Part shown: piece by piece, positions 1 to 10,965 of the stretch | Position numbering within the stretch: position 1 is the stretch's first letter | How the letters are laid out: each line of letters opens with the position of its first letter | Assembly: GCA_036186865.1 (NCBI GenBank) | Contig: AP025047.1 | Coordinates: 25,686,264-25,750,263, forward strand | Origin: Eustoma russellianum | Lineage: Eukaryota; Streptophyta; Magnoliopsida; Gentianales; Gentianaceae | DNA length: 64,000 bases | Direction of reading: 5' to 3' | Notes under the pieces: model-generated | Told to the model about the DNA's origin: nothing | Seen by the model: the letters and a program-made list of their open reading frames with translations, nothing else | The model's database searches: none | Program-made: the position numbers and the translations under genes

Positions 1-1104
1 ATACGCATCATAAGCTATGCAAAATTCATATTCTCCCTGACTTCCCGTCTCAAACATCTGTTGGTTGCCTCCAACACTACAGGCATCCCCACTTATCATA
101 TTCACCTGAGCTTTTGTTCTGTAACCAGAAAGATATCCATGCTTCTTGTAGGACCTGTCTATAATATGTCCTGTCATATTGCAATGTGTACAGTATGGTA
201 CTTTGCCACTACCAGATCCAAATCTACCACAATCCTTCTTATACCCTCTTCCAAATTGCCTTTGAGAAGTCATTCCACCAGGACCACTAGGTCTTGGCAT
301 ATATGAATTGAATCTAGATGTATTGTTCACATTCATTACCGTTGAAGGATTATTAGTGAAATGATTTGATCCTTCTATATAGGTGAGTTTCCTCTCAAAC
401 TTCACAGCCATAGAAAAGGCTGACTTTAAGTCTGGTAATGGTGTGCTTAATAGAATCTGAGACTTAACAGCCTCAAACTCATCATTGAGTCCCTTCAAAA
501 ACTTAACCACACAATCATTTTCCAAAAATCTGTTAAACAGAACTCCAAGATTACATGTACACCGCCTACAAGCACAACTAGACACACATCTCAACACTGA
601 TAGTTCTTCCCAAATTGATTTTAGTCTGGTATAGTAATCAGTAACTAAATTGTTACCTTATCTAATTCCATAGAACTCCTCTTGCAAATCTGATAATCTG
701 AAGGCATCTGCACTTCCATATCTTAATTGTAAACCACTCCATATGTCTACTGCTACATCAATCCAAGTAACACTCTGAGCAATGCTTGCGGACAACGAAT
801 TAACAAGCCACGAGGCCACCAAATTGTTAGCCTTCAACCACACGTTATACCTTCTTGTTCCTTCTATTGGCTTAGGAACAGTTCCATCCACGAAAATAAC
901 CTTGTTCTTGGCCTCCAAGGCTCTTCTTGCTGCTCTACTCCTGCTATGGTAGTTGCTACCTTCAAACAACGGCTGCACCAAGATCATCGCAGGATTATCA
1001 CAAGGATGTATGTAATATAGATCCTTTGCAGGATCAGTGATTGTAGGATTAGGATCATGAGGGTTCGAGGTCGAAGGAGAATGATTATTATTGTTTGAAG
1101 CCAT
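1..1104 (-). pseudogene. gag: Ty1/copia gag, 5' part, cut by window edge
   Basis: Reads leftward from the ATG at 1104 (MASNNNN), 26 bases after the primer-binding site; an upstream in-frame ATG at 1122 is the alternative. The N-terminus has the copia-like N-terminal pattern (DNPAMILVQPLFEGSNYHSR, then a W-rich UBN2-type gag core with VASWLVNSLS and DIWSGLQLRYG). A single in-frame TAA at 658-660 follows LQEEFYGIR. Beyond it the same frame continues (VTDYYTRLKSIWEEL, FLKGLNDEFEAVKSQILLS) to a zinc knuckle near 170-110 reading YCTHCNMTGHIIDRS, where Ser replaces the last Cys expected for CCHC. Gag would coat and package element RNA. The stop and the lost Cys indicate a decayed copy. Protease and the rest of pol lie outside the window. 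Confidence 0.85.
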
Positions 1105-1129
1105 AAATATGCCAAAGTTCATGAATAAC

Positions 1130-1141
1130 GCTCTGATACCA
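1130..1141 (-). promoter_or_regulatory. Primer-binding site of the minus-strand copia element
   Basis: The minus strand reads TGGTATCAGAGC, complementary to the 3' end of plant initiator-Met tRNA. It abuts an LTR end reading TTTTCACA. It fixes the element's orientation and the position of its 5' LTR. Confidence 0.85.
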
Positions 1142-1478
1142 TGTGAAAATTGTCAATCCACAATCAAATCAACAATTAACAAGATGAATTAGCAAGCTAC
1201 AACATCAAATCAAAGATAAGAAAGAAAGATAGAATGAAGAAAAAACTGCTCTATGGCATTGCTATTCTGGAATAATCTATGTAGCAGAGTTGGTTTACAA
1301 TCACAACAGCTTCGCCTTATGTAGAAGAAGGAAAAACACTAGAAATTACAAGAATATCCCTCTATTAACTTAAATTAAAACATGACTTAAAAGGACACTA
1401 TCGTCATTTCACTTGTTTAAACCGTTTACCCGTCTAACTACTTCTTCTCCTTCCCGCTGCTGTTACACCCGTGCAACA
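1142..1478 (-). repeat. 5' LTR of the minus-strand copia element
   Basis: On the minus strand the LTR would start TGTTGCACGG at 1478 and end TTTTCACA at 1142, next to the PBS. The PBS-side end is well supported. The outer end is a guess, because the partner LTR is outside the window: another TGTTG start lies at 1682 (TGTTGAAGAT). The 337-bp reading is typical of copia LTRs of this kind. Confidence 0.5.
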
Positions 1479-2686
1479 CCTTCTTGGTTCTTCCTCGTTT
1501 GCACCACGTGCTCAATTGTATCTTTCTGTCTAACCAACAAACACAACTCATAAGCATCTTTCGTTGATTTATGCAATAATCTAACGTTCATCCAATCAGT
1601 TTGCCATTGATCAAGACCAACACTTCAACCACCTTCAGCTCTACCACCATTCTCACTACTGTACCTATATCTATCTTCAACATACGGAAGCTTGAATATG
1701 TTTCTGGGCCATTTGGATAAATTAGGGCTTAAAGGAATTTATTTTATGAGATCCAAGCAAGTGAATGGCTAGGGTTTTTCTTTGATCTTGCTGGCGGTCT
1801 GTGAGACATGTATAGAACGGATATTACTTTTCTTGGAAGCCAAGTTGTTGGAATTACAGCCTACACATTCTGGACACGCTCTCCACACGGTTGCCGCACA
1901 GTTTCCACTCGTTTTGGAGTTTGAATATGGCTAGAACTTGTTTAGGGTTCTGCTAATAGAACAAGGATCTTGCTTTGGACCTTATCTAGGCCGGCTATAT
2001 TTTCCTTTTTGCACAAGGATTTGGTTTATTTTGAAGGTGGATTTGGGACGAGGAAGAAAGGAGCTCTAGTTGGCGGCAAAAGAATTGTTTTCCGAATTCC
2101 ACTCTGATTAGGCTAGGGTTTTCACATGCCTTTGAGGCTGTTTGATGAAGCTCAATTTTGGCCAAGAAAGGCCACAAGGAACCAACTCTTCCAACCAAAA
2201 GGCAAATTCAGGAATATTTAATAAGAATGATAAACAATCAACCTAAGGTGTCTAAGGGCAACTATAACAAGACAAAAAGGTCGAACTTTTATGGAAAACA
2301 CATGTTGTACATTTTGTTTAGGCTGAATAAGACCCTGGTTCATGCAAGTCTAGATTGCGTACAAAGAAACCATCTAATTAGATGCAATATCAATCCACTA
2401 GATTTCGGATTCAAGAACTAAAGGACCCTAATTTCGTTCACAGGAGTATTACTGCAGACAGGATGGAGTTTTAGTAACCAATGTCTCTGACTAGGAGACT
2501 ACTCAAATAGATCATGCCGACATATTTAATACTCTTATGACAGATGATTCATCCGCATATTCTTCAATAGCTGAGGCCATTCGAGCACATGTATTTACTA
2601 TGGTCTAAGACGCTTGGGCCAGAGACATGAAGGAGGCTGCCCAAGACATTTCTCGACGTATTTCAGATGTGGCGCAGCAGGTGGAT
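1479..2686. other. Unassigned stretch between two retroelements
   Basis: About 1.2 kb with no recognisable domain. Two short ORFs (1995-2198 minus, 2158-2421 plus) look like chance ORFs. On the plus strand 2536-2690 reads as a charged, alpha-helical-looking peptide (for example DAWARDMKEAAQDISRR) with one internal stop. This could be a decayed gag-like or host sequence, but I do not recognise it. It directly precedes the Sirevirus-type LTR start at 2687. Confidence 0.35.
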
Positions 2687-4937
2687 TGTTGAGAAAAAGG
2701 ATTTGAGTACTTTACAAGTGCATGATTTAAATGCTACGTGCTTACGAAATACATGAATAAATTATTACTTGACACGTTTATGTGATAAACATGCTTTATA
2801 TACTTATATATATTGTTGTCGTACTAACAAGTCATGAAGCGTTAAAGCTTACATCATATGACAAACTTTTGTTGTCTTTGTACTATTTTCAGGTGCCACA
2901 ACTAATGAACTAAACTAGTTCATTAAGTAGAGTGCTTAAGTTAATGGACTAACTAGTTAATTTTTAATGAAGACATATTTGGAGAAAGATTTATGGCAAC
3001 AAATTTGTGAATGGAAAGTCTCCTTATCCTACTTATTTCACACGCCAATTATATATATAATATATATCCATATTTTTTTAAAAGGCACTATAAACTTATA
3101 TTTCGACGTACAACCGACACGTCACATATATTATAAACGTACATCGACGTCACACCACTATATACATCTAATGTTTATGAGTATATTCAGGTCTTATATC
3201 ATATGTTATAAGTCATGGTGACGTCAAAATTATAACGACGTCTTACAAGGTCATAAACGGAAAATTATCGTGTCACGTGACTACCGAAACTTCACCGACA
3301 TGTCACGTACTTGCCATATAAAGATGGACAGCCCATATACATTAAAAATACTCACAAATTTCGTGGCTCACATGTTACATTCATCCACTAAGTCATACCA
3401 TGTTGGCACAAATCACCCACAATTTAGGCTAGATTTGTGGAGAATTCAAACTTAACTTCATTTTAGCACATGGGCGTTTTCGACTCAACCACTATAGCTG
3501 AATATACATTTTACTTTATGTACATTATGTGTGACATAATACATATTACATGTGGAAGAAGTTTGAATTTAATCGGAGAAAAATCGCGGAATCGACGAAA
3601 GTCAAAAATTCGGGTTTCTACGAACATACACACATGGCACGTTTTTTAGGCTTAGATGTAACATGTATCTAGACACTTCTTACACATTTAAGACATGTTA
3701 AAGTGTTCTAGAAAATTCAAAATAGGGCTGATTATTATTTACCATATATGTGTAAATATTGTGCATTATTTGACAAAGCTTACCAAAATAAAATTTCAGC
3801 ACATGTGCAGCTCATTCTACACGCCTATTACATCTTGTTGGAGCCTAGGTGGAGCTTATTTTGCATTTCAATTGGTGGAGAATATACCATACAAGATTGG
3901 GACATTGAAGAGGGCACCACACAAGGAAAAAATTCAAAAGAGGCACATGCCTCCTATAGGTGGCGATTTCATCATCTTAATGGTCCTCAATTTGTCTACC
4001 AAAATTCAAGGGATTGAAATGTGATGTTATGGTAATTGTTTGAATTTTTTTTGAGCACATGTTTTGAGAGTTTTTTTGTAGAATTTACAGCTCACTACAA
4101 GGGTGCCAAGGTGGACCAATTAACAAGTGACAACTAAGCAAGGTCAAGTCATCCTTCCAATCATATTGCACCAAGTAAGAAAGATTGTGTCATCTGTTAC
4201 ACAAGGCAATCTTCCAAGGACATTAAAGACAATTCTCATGAAGGAAGAAAGCCCTAAGGGAGGCAGAGAAGGTGTGATAAAAAAGAGAAGATAGTGCAAA
4301 ACAAGGAAAAGCTACAATTCACATTTTCTCAAGTGCAAAAAGCTACACTACTCTCTTCTTCTTACTTTCTTTCTTCTTCTTCTTAGTCTCAAGCCTATTG
4401 TTCATATATTATACATATTATATAGACTTTGAATATACCACCCATGCATGTTCAATTGTTGTAAAATGTTGATCAAGGTGTGATCAAACCTTCATTCGAT
4501 TGGTGGTGGTGTTCGTGATCGGTTTGTTTGGTTGTTTCGATTGTAAAAAGGTGCAGTTAGTGTTTAACTCCAGTCACCCTTGTGGTAAGGTGTTTTTTTG
4601 TGATTAGTGATAACCGAGAAAGGTGTCCTCAAAGACTGGAGTAGGTTGTTTTAACCAAACAAGTATAAAATTTTTGGTGTTCTTACTTTACTGCACTTAC
4701 CTTCAGTTTGCAGCATTCTGCATCAATTTCATTGCAACGGTAAAAATAATAAACGATTTTCAAAAATCATAAAATTTTTCAAAAACATAGCTACACATCC
4801 TAATTTGCATTGACGCAAGTTTCACCTAATTTAGATAAGTATGAGTCAGTCAAACGTTAACAATTCTGAGACTAATGCAATATGAATTTCAGACTTGCAA
4901 AGGTTGAGAACATCATCATATTTGACATACTTACCAA
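2687..4937 (+). repeat. Truncated Sirevirus-type LTR
   Basis: Begins TGTTGAGAAAAAGG and follows the LTRs at 10846 and 61787 along its length. Shared blocks include the CCATGAAGC/TTAAAGCTTACATCAT block, the AATGAACTAAA/TAGTTCATTAAG repeat, the GTGATCAA block near 4480 and the GACTTGCAAAGGTTGAG block near 4892. It stops at about 4937 where LINE coding sequence begins, so roughly the last 450 bp of a full LTR are missing. It lacks the palindromes of the other two copies and is a diverged subtype. Confidence 0.75.
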
Positions 4938-4971
4938 TCCACCTCAACATCCTCATCTCTGCTACTTCTAT
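4938..4971 (-). pseudogene. RTE-type LINE, left fragment (continues at 21398)
   Basis: On the minus strand this stretch encodes the AEMRMLRW motif found near the C-terminus of plant RTE-type LINE ORFs. The codons upstream of it lie beyond the gypsy insertion, at 21398 onward, so the two pieces are one LINE split by that element. The 3' end of the LINE is missing: the coding sequence runs straight into the Sirevirus LTR at about 4937. Confidence 0.75.
4967..4971. repeat. Target-site duplication TCTAT, left copy
   Basis: TCTAT lies immediately before the LTR start TGTAGCGACC at 4972 and is repeated at 21398-21402, immediately after the other outer LTR end GTGTAACA. This brackets the large minus-strand gypsy-type element. 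Confidence 0.9.
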
Positions 4972-7900
4972 TGTAGCGACCCGTCCCAAGCCCTAGTACT
5001 CGAAATGACTCACCTGCCATATCTCGCTAAAGAGAATACAAGGCGTCGATACAATTTAATTACACGTCTTATACTAACGTAAATCGATGTTAGGAGAAGT
5101 CATAAACTAAAACTCTCGAATAAAATAATCGTCATCATTATACAATGCTTAGGCTAATACAAACCGATGCACTGGTCAAATGTAAATAAACACTATTCTC
5201 CAAAAATACGTAACCTCAAATATCGAAATAACTATCTTAACTAAATCCTCAAAAGTCTCATCCGAATATCCTTATTCTCGAAATCTCCAACCCCGATCTT
5301 CTAGGGTACACTAACTCCTGCGCAAGCATACCCTAACTTCTCCTACCTGCAAAACTGGTGAGTGTTGGTGTGAGCCAAATCAACGGGCTCAGTAAGAAAC
5401 CTACATATACCTATTATAGAAATCATACATGCAGAAGCAAATACAAATAACCTTCATCGTTAACATGCATGTCCTTAGTCCACAAATAATTTCACTTAAT
5501 TATCTTTAACAGTTAACACTTCAAAAAAAAACACAAAATAAATAATTCATCAACTCAATCAATGTTACCTTGATGCATGCTCTTCTCAAATATGACATAC
5601 AGAACAAACAAATAAACAAATAAACAAAGAAGAGAACAATACATGCCAATAGAGTAAATAACTGCAGAAAGTAAGTCACTCCACATAATAATGCGCAACT
5701 TCATGATGCATGCCTTTCTCTACGTGTCACACGCAATGAAATCTCAACACACGAATGTCTGTCTTTCTATCATGCAATGCATGAACCTCGAGGTGATCCT
5801 ATCACACGCCTCGTCAGGCCACACGCCCCGTCGGGCCACACGCCTCATAGGGCCACACGTCCTGTAGGACCACACGCCTCTTAGGGCCACACATCCCGTA
5901 GGACCACACGACTCATAGGGCCACACATCCCGTAGGACCACAAGCCTCATAAGGACACACGACACATAGGCCAATACAATGCTCGTGCCATGAATGCAGA
6001 TACATAATCTCTCATACTCTGGTGAATCCATACACATACATATGCTCGCGTCCATACACGTGCATATATACGTGCATGTATACTCCCACACATCCATATA
6101 CATATCCATTACGCTTTGAAATCTACAACCATATATGCACCCAGTTTACATGTACACATGTGTGATTGATTCACATATGGCATCACATATCTCACATAAT
6201 AAACTCAACTCACATATAGAGAAAATTCAATTACATATATGCAACGAACAACACACTGATGCATGATAAACATAACAAGAATAAATAGGCCACTTACCTC
6301 TGATGCATGACAGTAAAACGAGCACAAATAGACCAGTTACTTCTGATCGGTCCTTTAGCTTTCTTATTATATGCTTTAACGTGAAGAAGGTTACCATAAA
6401 AGTCTCTTCTTCTACATGTCCAACTCATCCTCTGGAATCTCCAAAATTTGAACATGTAAGTTAATTATTTGTCTATTATCTTTTCTCTTCAACTTCACCT
6501 TTACACCACAAAATCCTTCTCCTTTGAGTTACTCCTATTTTTCTCACTACAATTATCCGACCATTTTACATATTAAAATAATTAATTTCAAATCCAAAAA
6601 TAACATAATAAATAGACATTTCATTCCAAAAGCACTTTATGTAATTAAATATAATCTTCGTCTGAAAATGATAAATTTATAAAGTTGCCCAACCCGAAAT
6701 CAATGCATTTGAATTTATATATTTGTCCAAAACAGTTTATGTAAGTATATAATACACATATAGGTGCATTGATAACACAATATATATGTTATTATATTTT
6801 TAAACAGTTTATATATATATGATTATTTTTTCTGCAGAATTTAAACAACAATAAAAAAACAATGTTTACGCCTATAGATTTTTTTTTGGGCCGAAACAGT
6901 GTGCACGTTCTACTTTTGTAATTCATTATGGAAAACAGATTTTCACATCTACCAATCTTATAAAGCACAACAGTTTGTATTTATAACTCTATTTAATCCG
7001 AAATGTGTGTGTGTATATATATCTAGAACAGTAAATATATATACATATATGGGTGTAAGTAAATATATATGTTCATATATTGCCGAAATAGTATAGGTAT
7101 TTAAGCATACACACTGGCAAACACAGTAAGCACTTAATTGTTTGTAGATTTCAAAGAAAAACCATCTAAATATATATATATATATATATATATATAATCA
7201 GCACAGGATATCGGCAATTAAACAAATATTCTGGCCGATTAACATATATAAATTTGTGTATAATTTCAATAGTGTTTACATGCAACCATATGCACATTAT
7301 ACTTCACCCACAGTAATATGTATATCCAACTTAATTCACCCAATTATACCTTTATTCACACATACATTCACGCGGACCATGCTTGTACATATATTATATG
7401 TATTATATTGAAATTACTACATGAGACACAAACATATATGAACAATTATACCCCATATCCAAACACAATAATAGATCCTATACGTAGACACATAAATATA
7501 TAAATATACATGCCCACCTAAGACACACGGATACTTACATATTTATTTGCACATTTTCATATATTATATATACCTATCTATAACAATCAAAAGTACAAAT
7601 ATATGATTCGTCTGTATATGAAGTTAAAATCATTTAAGAAAATGCATAGAAAGTCAAATGAGTACTTACGTTGCTTGGATTATACTATACTATAGTTGAA
7701 ATCAAGATTGGATGGGACAAGAATCTCCTTTTTCTGTTTTCCCCTTTTTCCCTCTCCCTTCCCTCTCCCTCACTGTCAGCACTTTTTTTCCGTTCCAAGT
7801 TCACTGGCCGGCTGAGATGAAATTTGTGAGGAGGGAAGAGATGTTGTTTGTTTAAGTAGAGGAGTTAAGGTGAGTTAGTGGGGTTAATGGGAATTTATGA

Positions 7901-8082
7901 TTGGGGTTATGGAAAACAATGGGGTAGTGGGGAAATTAATGGGAATTTATGGCGGGGGTTATGGAAAACAATGGTAATGGAGAAATTAACGGAATTTGGT
8001 AAAAAAATTTTAATCGCACCGGTACACACACATCACTTACATATTTATATTTTATGTATATTTAGTAAACTGGGGTGTAACA
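4972..8082 (-). repeat. 3' LTR of the LARD-like gypsy element
   Basis: Length 3,111 bp, running from TGTAGCGACC to GGGGTGTAACA on the plus strand (TGTTACACC...GCTACA on the element strand). It matches the interrupted copy at 10415-10845 plus 19011-21397 almost throughout. It contains a 17-bp tandem array at 5803-5969 and a (TA)n run near 7170-7195. ORFs inside it, including a 121-codon Cys-rich one at 5744-6109 (minus), follow the repeat array and are not genes. Confidence 0.85.
5803..5969. repeat. 17-bp tandem array inside the LTR
   Basis: About ten degenerate copies of a 17-bp unit (CACACGCCTCATAGGGC and variants such as CACACGTCCTGTAGGAC). The same array occurs at 19132-19282 in the other LTR with slightly fewer units, as expected from slippage. 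Confidence 0.8.
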
Positions 8083-8120
8083 GTCTTCCCCTCTTACAAA
8101 AAGTTTCGCCCTCGAAACTT
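8083..8120 (-). promoter_or_regulatory. Polypurine tract and upstream hairpin of the LARD-like element
   Basis: On the minus strand AAGAGGGGAAGAC directly precedes the LTR start TGTTACACC and would prime plus-strand DNA synthesis. Just upstream (8101-8120) is an inverted repeat with 7-bp arms AAGTTTC and GAAACTT around a 6-nt loop. The intact Tekay element has the same arrangement at 34702-34739. Confidence 0.8.
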
Positions 8121-10400
8121 GCGTTTTATGTAATCAATAACTTAGTATAGGCTTGCTTAACCCGTTCACCTGTGTATACCATGATTATCATCATATCAAC
8201 CTCACTTTCAGGTTGTTAAGCTCTCAATTCACTTATATCACTTAACATATATCATTCACTTATACAATTGTAATATGCAATTCCAAATTCTTGAATTCAT
8301 CATATACGATCCATCTCTTAGATGCATAATCAAGCTAAAGCTAAATATCCACCGTGAATTCTAATATGTTAATCATTACACTTCCTCGACCCAAAATGAA
8401 GCCCTTGAAATTCAATCCTTATATACTTACAAACCAACTCTATGATCGTATCCTTACTCCTTTGGCATAATATCAACAACCTAATATACGAAGTATGTAT
8501 ATGGACATGTTTCTTTTTCCTTTAAATTGTAACCAAAAGAAAGGGGAAAAAATGTTTTTGTAGATCTAATCATTTGAAAGTATATTCTCCTTATTTGTAT
8601 AAACACGAGAATCAAAGTATTGCATACTTGTTCGCAAAAGTATTATGGGTAAAACCACTTTAGAACAATTGAGGCACAACAATCGTAAAAACAATTTGAA
8701 CACGGTGTCATTTTCTTTCTAGAAGAAATATATATATATTGAAAGCTGCATTTTGCTTCGCAAAAATTAAGTGATTTGATCGCAAGTGGATCAAAAAATT
8801 TAAAACATTTAACGGATGAAATGTGTGCAATATTAGTAGTCGACAAATAGAATGTATTTCGACAAAGTTGTTGTAACCAAAAGCGAAAATTTGAGATGTT
8901 GTATAATAAATATGTAAACATATCGCTTTTCGAAAATAATAACATTAAAAAATATATCCATTTTTTTAGAGTTGTCAAGGGTAGTCGAAGTTCCATTAGG
9001 TTGATAAACAAATACGCAAGGAAAGTACAATTTTGTAGAGTTAATAGACTATATAAATAAATGAACTAATTGAAATACTTAGAAGCAAAATCTTTGAAAA
9101 ACCTTTAAAATATAGCATATGTCTTGGTATATGTGCTCATATGGAAGCAGTTAGCTACTAGAAAATCATAGTCTGATACTTCGTATAATCTATCCAAGTC
9201 ATTTTTACAGTCACATAAAAAAAATCCGCCTATCTATTGGTTTTTATAAATCTAGTGTTCGTCTACTTATAATAAAATCCTTACTTAGATTGCCCAATAC
9301 CAGCATGACACACTAAATATTAATCGACTTGGTTATTTCAACCGCCAACTTTTACCTGGTTAAATCTCACGTGAAAAGCACGCACTTCTTATTCATGCTT
9401 ATTCTATTTTAATGCCTACTAGATTCAAGCCTAGTAACTCGGTGTTTCTATGAATCAACACCTAACCAAAGATTTTGTGACAATGTATCATTCCAAGGTA
9501 CATACTATAGACGATTCTCGCATGTCGTCATCAATCAATACCTCTAATAAGACTAATGTCATCGACCCATTTGACGACTCTAAATTTCTACATCTTAATT
9601 ATAACCATGAACTTCTCTAAACAATATTCCTCACTAAACTCTACTGTTCATAATGCTTATAAATCGTTACCTAGTTTCTATCATTCTACTATAAATCATT
9701 CCTCAGTAGCTACAATCTCAATTTATACCTAGTTGTGTTCCGACACTACTGTCAAAGTCGAGGCATGAACCCTCTTCAATTACTCTAATAGTACCAAGTC
9801 TCATGCTGGTGCTATGGGGAAGCAATCCTAGTAATTACAGGGCCATCTAAATTTATGCATCAACCAGCGTCTGTGGTAAGGCGCCATAGTTAACATTGCA
9901 ATTTATACAATTTAATCATACACAATTCACTTAGGGTTACTAAAATCACGGCCAAGGGAACGTACAAGGGTTATGATCAAAAATTTGATAATATTATTAA
10001 CCAAAACACATGGATATAATATCATTCTTGGTATGTGTACCCCTCAACCGATCGTCACTTAAGTCTAAGTCATTTCTTAAATCTACTGTCATGCTTAGAA
10101 CATAATCACCGCTTACGACTAAATCAATACTTATGTTCAAATCATCGCCTAATGTGCAAATCACCCCTAGAGTCGATATTTAGTATTAACATTCCTTAAG
10201 TCTAAAATCGTAACTTATGGGCAAGGTCATCCGTTAACTTCTAAGATCACGTCTTATTTCTAATAAGATGCTTAATATACAATCATTGCTTACAACCAAA
10301 AATCAGCTTAGGCCTAAGATCGTGACTTAGAGGCAAAATTGTAACTCAATTTCTAAGATCATGGCCTAAATCTACACTTCCGTCGTGGATCTAGAGCCAT

Positions 10401-10412
10401 GCTCTGATACCA
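10401..10412 (-). promoter_or_regulatory. Primer-binding site of the LARD-like element
   Basis: The minus strand reads TGGTATCAGAGC (initiator-Met tRNA), two bases after the LTR end GTCGCTACA. It is followed by ATGGCTCTAGATCC, so AGAGC pairs with GCTCT around ATG. Two other gypsy elements here have the same self-complementary arrangement. Confidence 0.85.
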
Positions 10413-10414
10413 CC

Positions 10415-10845
10415 TGTAGCGACTCTTCCCGAGCCCTAGTACTCGAAACGACTAACCCGCTGTATCTCGCTAAAGAGAATACAAGATGTCGATACAATTC
10501 AATTACACATCATCATAATAACGTAAATTGATGTCAGCAGGAGTAGTAAACTAAAACTCTTGAATAAAATAATCGTCATCATTAATACAATGTTTAGGCT
10601 AATACAAACCGATACACTGGTCAAATGTAAATAAACACTAATCTCCAAAATACGTAACCTTGAATATCGAAATAACTATCTCAACTAAATCCTCAAAAGT
10701 CTCATTCGAATATCCTTATTCTCGAAATCTCGAACCCCGATCTTCTAGGGTACACTAACTCCTGCACAAGCATACCTTAAGTTCTCCTACCTGCAAAACT
10801 GGTGAGTGGCGGTATGAGCCAAATCAACGGACTCAGTAAGCAACC
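10415..10845 (-). repeat. 5' LTR of the LARD-like element, PBS-side part
   Basis: Matches 4972-5402 of the other LTR and is then cut by the Sirevirus starting at 10846. The LTR resumes at 19011. The 279 bp corresponding to 5403-5681 are absent from this copy, so a deletion accompanied or followed the Sirevirus insertion. Confidence 0.85.
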
Positions 10846-10924
10846 TGTAGAAATAAAAGGGTTTGAGTGATTTCAAAATAAGAAATTTGAATGCATATAT
10901 ATATATATATATATAAATGTTGAA

Positions 10925-10965
<41 letters not shown>

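Larger units (their letters stand above)
8083..10414 (-). other. Interior of the LARD-like element, no coding domain seen
   Basis: A 2.3-kb AT-rich interior between PPT and PBS. The longest ORF (8643-9011 minus, 122 codons) shows no gag, protease, RT, RNase H or integrase motif and I do not regard it as a gene. The stretch 9930-10380 is repetitive in flavour (many variants of 'ctaagatcgt.acttaa'). Packaging signals would be expected near the PBS, but none is identifiable. Confidence 0.65.

Noticed and set aside
2158..2421. 87-codon plus-strand ORF
   Set aside because: No recognisable motif or start context and low-complexity composition; not supported as a gene.
5744..6109. Cys/Met-rich 121-codon ORF on the minus strand
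   Set aside because: It is the translation of the 17-bp tandem array and flanking LTR sequence, and is not maintained in the matching LTR at 19143-19508.
8643..9030. Overlapping minus-strand ORFs in the LARD-like interior
   Set aside because: AT-rich, no domain, and in no relation to gag or pol; chance ORFs.
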